Source: Flaccisagitta enflata
Taxonomy: Eukaryota; Chaetognatha; Sagittoidea; Aphragmophora
Reading direction: 5' to 3'
Assembly (NCBI GenBank): GCA_965153355.1
Contig: OZ231126.1
Location: 109,554,001 to 109,618,000, forward strand
Length of the DNA stretch: 64,000 bases
The position numbers and the translations under genes were made by a program. Below are positions 56,521 to 64,000 of the stretch, one piece after another. Position 1 is the first letter of the stretch. Every line of letters starts with the position of its first letter. The notes under the pieces were generated by a model. It ran no database searches. It was given only the letters and a program-made list of their open reading frames with translations, and was not told where the DNA came from.

Positions 56521-57780
56521 CTGCTTTTCTTTTACACAGATCAAAAATATCTTGAGCTTCTTTTTTCTTCCTTTTATTAGTTAATTCATCAGTGCTTTCA
56601 TCCGTCAAGCTGCTGTTTGAAAAAATTTGTATTAAGATTTTAGAGGAGCAAAATCAAAATCGTTTTCTGCCAAAATCTAAAATTCTTTGTTTTTTTTTTC
56701 TTCAGATAGTCGTTTTCCAATCATGTTGATGCCAATTGTTCGTTTTTTTCTTTTTTATTCTGATTTACTTTGTCATATTGTGGCTTGCAACTTGTTTTAC
56801 TTATGATTCAACAATTTCTCTAATTTTTAATGCAGGGATTAAATTTTTTTTTCTTTTTTACTGATTTGCCTATCTTAGTTTTGAAATACATGAAGATGTT
56901 TTGAATTGACGTTTATTCATCAAAACTGGTTTCTTCATCTCTGTGTTCTTGTAAGTTTTCTTGTCCAAAACTTCATTGTCTGATTTTACAGTTGATTTCA
57001 ATTAATAGTTTATGAGTTTCTGCCATGATTCATTTTTTGTTTCATGGTGTGTTGATCGTGGATTTGGCTTCCTGTAGCATCAGTATTGGTGTCTTGCTGA
57101 TACTGCTTTTGATGTCGCTGCTGATATAGTTTTTGATGTTGCTGCTGTTTTTAGTATTCCTCACTCTTTTGCCCATGTTCAATTCTTGTTGCAATAGATG
57201 CACCTTTACATCATGCCTATGCAATGACTGATTACATAGCAAGGCTATGTTTGTCGTGACTCAAAGCCCATTCAACTCCCAAGCATGAATGCCTTTTTGA
57301 TGCTGTTCATGCAATTTCCTTGATTTCAATTTATAAAAGGTCCCACACCTACCATTTTCTTTCTAGAATTGGGGTGATTCAAGATTCTTTTAATGATTTT
57401 CTGATTGCAATTATACCTAGAATTCGATTTTAAACATTGAAAATTCTTAAAAGGTTCATTTGCCTTGATAGCTTTATTTCGTAAGCCTCACTGACTTTCC
57501 ATCTTTTATATTGTTTCCCTATCGTAATGTCTTTTGCTACTACTACCATCATGCCAAATAAGGCACTAATAAGCCTTGCTATAGCAGATTTTGGGAGTTT
57601 TTGTCTTGTGTTGACTCCTTTTTCTTAACAATAATCCTGACACCTGGCTCAGCCTCGGGTCACATGCTTTCCAGGATTTGTCCATATTATTTCTGCAATC
57701 CATTCTATCCTCTTCTTCTGTAGTCGCGTGTTTTCTTCTTTTTTTGTTTTGTTCTGTTACAGTTGTCATTGTCAATGACT

Positions 57781-57790
57781 NNNNNNNNNN
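57781..57790. other. Assembly gap (10 N)
   Basis: Ten Ns mark a gap of unknown true size between the T-rich region and the satellite array. The two sides may not be truly adjacent. Confidence 1.
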
Positions 57791-60700
57791 AAACTGTGGA
57801 ATAGTTAAGAAAATAGGTAAAAAATGATCAAAAACAGTGAAAAGGACAAAAGAAGGTGAATGATATGCTAAATATGGGTGCAGAAGGGTAAAATAGAAAA
57901 ACTGATCAAGCTTAAAGGCTTCTAAAAACCATAGGTCATCAGGGGTGGGTGGCTCAGTGGTAAGAAGCTGGACTCATCCAAAAGTCAAGCAGCCCTGAGC
58001 CTGGTTAGTAACAAGTCATCCAAGGATCGCACATGGTCAGCGGTACACGTTGCCCTGCTAATAGAGTGGTTAGTTACGTTCCTGCTGATAATCGATGTTC
58101 AGTTGGTTCCTTTGGTTAGTTGGAAGAAACACCTTGACTATCAAAGCAGAGAATTCCCAATGCTGGCAACATTGGACGAGAGGATACAGGGCACCATATG
58201 CAACAGATGTGACAAACGACAAGACATGACTGGCAAGTTAGATAGGGGCAGATCGCTCCCCTGAGGCGTAGAGAATGGCTCAGCCTGGCCACCTAAGCGA
58301 TTGCCTACCCTCAGATACCCAAATCTGCCCCTAAACCCCTAAAAAAATGAAAAAAAAAAAAAAAACAAAAAATACAAAAAACCAAAAAAAAACAAAAAGA
58401 ATTTTGGTTTTGGAATTTTTTCTGAAATCAGGATGCTTACCCATCTTAAGTATTATTTCTAGCTTAAATCTAGTCATACTTCTATCCTTTTCCACTTAGT
58501 GAGGAAATCAGTATAGTTTCAAAGCTAGAATGGCACCTTAAAACAAAATAGTAAAAATGAGGCAAGGGCATGCCTGGGATTCCTGTAGCTCAGTTTTTGG
58601 CCAACAGCACCCCCCAAAATGCTCAAAAAATGCCAGGATTTTGCATGGAGGTGGCTTTTATCAATGTCTAACCCCATGCAAATTTAAAAAAAAATCCATT
58701 CAGCCAGTTAAAAATTGTGGAATAGTTAAGAAAATAGGTAAAAAATGACATAAAACGGTGAAAAAGGACCAAAATGTCCAGTTTTTGACCAACAGCACCC
58801 CCAAAAACGCTCAAAAAGTGCCAGGATTTTGCATGGAGGCAGCCTTTATTAATGTCTCACACTATGCAGTACAGAAAAATCCATCAGCCAGTTAAAAGCA
58901 TGGAATAGTTAAGAAAATAAGGTAAAGATGATCAAAAAGGTGAAAAAGGACAAAAAAGAAGGTGAATGATATGCTAAATATGGGTGCAGAAGGGTAAAAT
59001 AGGTAACTGATCAAGCTTAAAAGGCTTCTAAAAACCATAGGTCATCAGGGGGTAGGAGTGGCTCAGTGGTAAGAAGCTGGACTCATCCAAAAGTCAAGCA
59101 GCCCTGAGCCTGGTTAGTAAAAAGTATGGTGACCATGAGGAATCTTGGACAGGTTGCCGGTAATAGGGGAGGTGGTTGGTTGGATTCCTGCTTGATAATC
59201 GATGTTCCAGTTGGTTCCTTTGGTTAGTTGGAAGAAGCACCTTGACTATCAGCAAATTCCCAATACTGGCAACATTGGGCAAGAGGATACAGGGCACCAT
59301 ATGCAAAGGAAGTGACGGATGAGACATGATTGGCAGGTTGGGTAGGGGCGGATCGCTATCCTGAGACGTAGAGAATGGCTCAGCCTGGCCACCTGAGCGG
59401 TTGCCCTGCCACTCAGATACCCAAATCTGCACCTAAACCCTAAAAAAAATGAAAAAATAAAAAACAAAAAAAAAATACAAAAAAACCAAAAAAACAAAAA
59501 ATTTTTGGTTTTGGTGCATACAACGAAATCCAGGATACTTACCCATCACTCAAGTATTGTTCTAGCTTAAATCTGATGTACTTCTATCCTTTTCCACTTA
59601 GTGAGGAAATCAGATATGGTTTCAAAGGCTAGAGTGGCACCTTTAAAACAAAATAGCAAAAAAAGCCAGATGCAAGGGGCATGCGCAGAGTTCCTGTGCT
59701 CAGTTTTTGGCTCAACAGCACCCCCAAAATGCTCAAAAATGCCAGGATTTTGCATGGAGGTGTCTTTTATCAATGTCTAACCCCATGCAAAATTTAAAAA
59801 AATCCCATTCAGCCAGTTAGAAATTGGCCCAGAATAGTTAAGAAGAAAATAGGTAAAAATGACATAAAACGGTGAAAAAGGACCAAAATGTCCAGTTTTT
59901 GACCAACAGCACCCCCAAAAACGCTCAAAAAGTGCCAGGATTTTGCATGGAGGCAGCCTTTATTAATGTCTCACCCTATGCAAATTTTTAGAAAAATCCA
60001 TCCAGCCAGTTAAAAACTGTGGAATAGTTAAGAAAATAGGTAAAAAATGATCAAAAACGGTGAAAAAGGACAAAAGAAGGTGAATGATATGCTAAATATG
60101 GGTGCAGAAGGGTAAAATAGGTAACTGATCAAGCTTAAAAGGCTTCTAAAAACCATAGGTCATCAGGGGGTAGGAGTGGCTCAGTGGTAAGCTTGACTCA
60201 TCCAAAAGTCAAGCAGCCCTGAGCCTGGTTAGTAAAAAGTATGGTGACCATGAGGAATCTTGGACAGGTTGCCGGTAATAGGGGAGGTGGTTGGTTGGAT
60301 TCCTGCTTGATAATCGATGTTCCAGTTGGTTCCTTTGGTTAGTTGGAAGAAGCACCTTGACTATCAAGCAGAGAATTCCCAATGCTGGCAACATTGGACG
60401 AGAGGATACAGGGCACCATATGCAACGGATGTGACAAACGACAAGACATGACTGGCAGGTTAGATAAGTGATCGCTCCCCTGAGGCGTAGAGAATGGCTC
60501 AGCCTGGCCACTCAGGCGGTGCCTACCCTCAGATACCCAAATCCTGCACCTAAACCCCTAAAAAAAATGAATGAAAAAATAAAAAACAAAAAAAAAATAC
60601 AAAAACCAAAAAAAACAAAAGAATTTTGGTTTTGGTGCACTGGCAGAAATCAGGATACTTACCCATCTTAAGTATTGTTCTAGCTTAAATCTGATGTACT

Positions 60701-63700
60701 TCTATCCTTTTCCACTTAGTGAGGAAATCAGATATGGTTTCAAAGGCTAGAATGGCACCTTTAAAACAAAATAGCAAAAAAAGCCAGAGGCAAAGGCTCA
60801 TACCAGAGTTCCTGTGCTCCAGTTTTGACCAATATACCCCCAAAATGCTCAAAAAATGCCAGGATTTGCATTACAGGTGTCTTTTATCAATGTATGTATG
60901 CAAATTTAAAAAAAAAATCCATTCAGCCAGTTAAAAATTGTGGAATAGTTAAGAAAATAGGTAAAAAATGACATAAAACGGTGAAAAAGGACCAAAATGT
61001 CCAGTTTTTGACCAACAGCACCCCCAAAAACGCTCAAAAAGTGCCAGGATTTTGCATGGAGGCAGCCTTTATTAATGTCTCACCCTATGCAAATTTTTAG
61101 AAAAATCCATCCAGCCAGTTAAAAACTGTGGAATAGTTAAGAAAATAGGTAAAAAATGATCAAAAACGGTGAAAAAGGACAAAAGAAGGTGAATGATATG
61201 CTAAATATGGGTGCAGAAGGGTAAAATAGGTAACTGATCAAGCTTAAAAGGCTTCTAAAAACCATAGGTCATCAGGGGGTAGGAGTGGCTCAGTGGTAAG
61301 AAGCTGGACTCATCCAAAAGTCAAGCAGCCCTGAGCCTGGTTAGTAAGGAGTAATGAGGAATCTTGGACAGGTTGCCGGTAATAGGGGAGGTGGTTGGTT
61401 GGATTCCTGCTTGATAATCGATGATCCAGTTGGTTCCTTTGGTTAGTTGGAAGAAGCACCTTGACTATCAAGCAGAGAATTCCCAATGCTGGCAACATTG
61501 GACGAGAGGATACAGGGCACCATATACAACGGATGTGACAAACGACAAGACATGACTGGCAGGTTAGATAGGGGCAGATCGCTCCCCTGAGGCGTAGAGA
61601 ATGGCTCAGCCTGGCCACCTGAGCGATTGCCTACCCTCAGATACCCAAATCTGCACCCTAAACCCCTAAAAAAAATGAAAAAATAAAAAAACAAAAAAAA
61701 AATACAAAAAAAAACCAAAAAAACAAAAAGAATTTTGGTTTTGGTGCACTGGCAGAAATCAGGATACTTACCCATCTTAAGTATTGTTCTAGCTTAAATC
61801 TGATGTACTTCTATCCTTTTCCACTTAGTGAGGAAATCTGATATGGTTTCAAAGGCTAGAGTGGCACCTTTAAAACAAAATAGCAAAAAAAGCCAGAGGC
61901 AAGGGGCATGCGCAGAGTTCCTGTGCTCAGTTTTTGGCCAACAGCACCCCCCAAAATGCTCAAAAAATGCCAGGATTTTGCATGGAGGTGTCTTTTATCA
62001 ATGTCTAACCCCATGCAAATTTAAAAAAAAATCCATTCAGCCAGTTAAAAATTGTGGAATAGTTAAGAAAATAGGTAAAAAATGACATAAAACGGTGAAA
62101 AAGTACCAAAATGTCCAGTTTTTGACCAACAGCACCCCCAAAAACGCTCAAAAAGTGCCAGGATTTTGCATGGAGGCAGCCTTTATTAATGTCTCACCCT
62201 ATGCAAATTTTTAGAAAAATCCATCCAGCCAGTTAAAAACTGTGGAATAGTTAAGAAAATAGGTAAAAAATGATCAAAAACGGTGAAAAAGGACAAAAGA
62301 AGGTGAATGATATGCTAAATATGGGTGCAGAAGGGTAAAATAGGTAACTGATCAAGCTTAAAAGGCTTCTAAAAACCATAGGTCATCAGGGGGTAGGAGT
62401 GGCTCAGTGGTAAGAAGCTGGACTCATCCAAAAGTCAAGCAGCCCTGAGCCTGGTTAGTAAAAAGTATGGTGACCATGAGGAATCTTGGACAGGTTGCCG
62501 GTAATAGGGGAGGTGGTTGGTTGGATTCCTGCTTGATAATCGATGTTCCAGTTGGTTCCTTTGGTTAGTTGGAAGAAGCACCTTGACTATCAAGCAGAGA
62601 ATTCCCAATGCTGGCAACATTGGACGAGAGGATACAGGGCACCATATGCAACAGATGTGACAAACGACAAGACATGACTGGCAAGTTAGATAGGGGCAGA
62701 TCGCTCCCCTGAGGCGTAGAGAATGGCTCAGCCTGGCCACCTGAGCGATTGCCTACCCTCAGATACCCAAATCTGCACCCTAAACCCCTAAAAAAAATGA
62801 AAAAATAAAAAAACAAAAAAAAAATTACAAAAAAAAAAAAACCAAAAAAACAAAAAAAATTTTGGTTTTGGTGCACTGGCAGAAATCAGGATACTTACCC
62901 ATCTTAAGTATTGTTCTAGCTTAAATCTGATGTACTTCTATCCTTTTCCACTTAGTGAGGAAATCTGATATGGTTTCAAAGGCTAGAATGGCACCTTTAA
63001 AACAAAATAGCAAAAAAAGCCAGAGGCAAGGGGCATGCGCAGAGTTCCTGTGCTCAGTTTTTGGCCAACAGCACCCCCCAAAATGCTCAAAAAATGCCAG
63101 GATTTTGCATGGAGGTGTCTTTTATCAATGTCTAACCCCATGCAAATTTAAAAAAAAATCCATTCAGCCAGTTAGAAATTGTGGAATAGTTAAGAAAATA
63201 GGTAAAAAATGACATAAAACGGTGAAAAAGGACCAAAATGTCCAGTTTTTGACCAACAGCACCCCCAAAAACGCTCAAAAAGTGCCAGGATTTTGCATGG
63301 AGGCAGCCTTTATTAATGTCTCACCCTATGCAAATTTTTAGAAAAATCCATCCAGCCAGTTAAAAACTGTGGAATAGTTAAGAAAATAGGTAAAAAATGA
63401 TCAAAAACGGTGAAAAAGGACAAAAGAAGGTGAATGATATGCTAAATATGGGTGCAGAAGGGTAAAATAGGTAACTGATCAAGCTTAAAAGGCTTCTAAA
63501 AACCATAGGTCATCAGGGGGTAGGAGTGGCTCAGTGGTAAGAAGCTGGACTCATCCAAAAGTCAAGCAGCCCTGAGCCTGGTTAGTAAAAAGTATGGTGA
63601 CCATGAGGAATCTTGGACAGGTTGCCGGTAATAGGGGAGGTGGTTGGTTGGATTCCTGCTTGATAATCGATGTTCCAGTTGGTTCCTTTGGTTAGTTGGA

Positions 63701-64000
63701 AGAAGCACCTTGACTATCAAGCAGAGAATTCCCAATGCTGGCAACATTGGACGAGAGGATACAGGGCACCATATGCAACGGATGTGACAAACGACAAGAC
63801 ATGACTGGCAGGTTAGATAGGGGCAGATCGCTCCCCTGAGGCGTAGAGAATGGCTCAGCCTGGCCACCTGAGCGATTGCCTACCCTCAGATACCCAAATC
63901 TGCACCCTAAACCCCTAAAAAAAATGAAAAAATAAAAAACAAAAAAAAAATTACAAAAAAAACCCAAAAAAACAAAAAAAATTTTGGTTTTGGTGCACTG
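57791..64000 (+). repeat. 1.1-kb higher-order tandem satellite, about 5.6 copies
   Basis: The anchor GAGGAAATC recurs at 58501, 59603, 60721, 61830 and 62957 (spacing 1102, 1118, 1109, 1127). Each unit holds two related ~190-bp subunits (GGCCAACAGCACCCCCCAAA and GACCAACAGCACCCCCAAAA versions, both continuing CCAGGATTTTGCATGGAGG), a tRNA-like segment (GTAGGAGTGGCTCAGTGGTA), and an A-rich AAAAACAAAAA tract. The copies to the right are nearly identical, the first three carry more small differences. The array runs off the window. Reading frames within it are repeat artefacts. Confidence 0.95.
62390..62535 (+). repeat. tRNA-like (pol III promoter-like) segment of the satellite unit
   Basis: One representative of the segment found in each satellite unit (others near 57945, 59045, 60170, 61275, 63520). 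AGTGGCTCAGTGGTAAG is a canonical box A. A box B-like GGTTGGATTCC occurs about 120 bp later, a longer gap than in tRNAs; the nearer GGTTAGTAA is a poor match. It suggests a SINE-like sequence was trapped in and amplified with the satellite. Confidence 0.45.

Larger units (their letters stand above)
42050..57780. other. T-rich strand-asymmetric region with eroded minus-strand coding fragments
   Basis: About 15.7 kb in which the plus strand is strongly T-rich, with many T8-T26 runs, and the minus strand correspondingly A-rich. Plus-strand frames are Phe/Leu/Ser-rich and look like artefacts. The minus strand gives short protein-like frames rich in Lys, Glu, Asp and Asn, separated by stops and frame changes. 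Some recur: 'IKCLKDG(I/V)EV' at about 48065 and 49125, 'KMDKD' plus 'AAWNP.VEVK' at about 50925 and 51640, and 'MLQKIK(D/N)MALG' at about 50600 and 51275. No known domain was recognised. It is best described as a decayed, internally duplicated gene or large element. Confidence 0.55.

Noticed and set aside
58557-63212. Repeated 63-85 residue frames ('MRKSDMVSKAR', 'MARLSHSLRLRG')
   Set aside because: They recur only because they lie in the satellite unit; small indels between units change them freely.

Overview
This window is animal-type nuclear DNA with no bacterial features. Evidence: GT-AG spliceosomal introns (most 72-120 nt), two APE-type non-LTR retrotransposons, tRNA-derived SINE sequence, abundant micro- and minisatellites, and one exon of a sirtuin gene. 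The host lineage cannot be named from the sequence; the very short introns and the repeats suggest an invertebrate. Ten Ns at 57781-57790 mark an assembly gap.

Layout. 1-8174: microsatellites, a 5'-truncated LINE on the minus strand (about 2266-3930), an orphan sirtuin exon (5676-5817) with partial copies nearby, a fold-back element, and a tRNA-like SINE head joined to a palindromic repeat. 8181-31500: one Polinton/Maverick, 23,320 bp, with 245-bp terminal inverted repeats that looked identical when compared by eye, flanked by the 6-bp target duplication TTAGAC. 31507-34140: repeats and a reverse-transcriptase remnant cut by a fold-back element. About 34140-39045: a near full-length LINE with two ORFs, each with one frame break. 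39390-41835: fold-back and minisatellite repeats. About 42050-57780: a T-rich, strand-asymmetric region with eroded minus-strand coding fragments, some recurring as modules. 57791-64000: a 1.1-kb tandem satellite containing a tRNA-like box A.

The Polinton. The plus strand carries tightly packed, intron-free genes: PC4-like protein 1, a small membrane protein, the packaging ATPase, a small basic/hydrophobic protein, a basic-tailed protein, a retroviral-type integrase, the minor capsid protein (split by an insertion), a virion-core-like basic protein, the major capsid protein, an adenain-like protease (one frame break in a T8 run), a charged coiled-coil protein, and PC4-like protein 2. The minus strand carries a protein-primed family B DNA polymerase in 13 exons (all 12 junctions keep frame), two helical unknowns, and a three-exon RING-finger protein. 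Integrase, polymerase, ATPase, protease and the two capsid proteins form the canonical Polinton replication, integration and virion set. The identical ends suggest a young insertion, but this copy has a disrupted minor capsid gene and a broken protease frame.

Most unusual points: the intron-rich minus strand against an intron-free plus strand, with introns falling inside the three polymerase motifs and two other conserved motifs; splice-acceptor-like sequence just before the starts of three minus-strand genes; a spliced RING cargo gene whose 3' end lies in a fold-back repeat; fold-back elements with minisatellite cores; and the decayed modular region at 42-58 kb.
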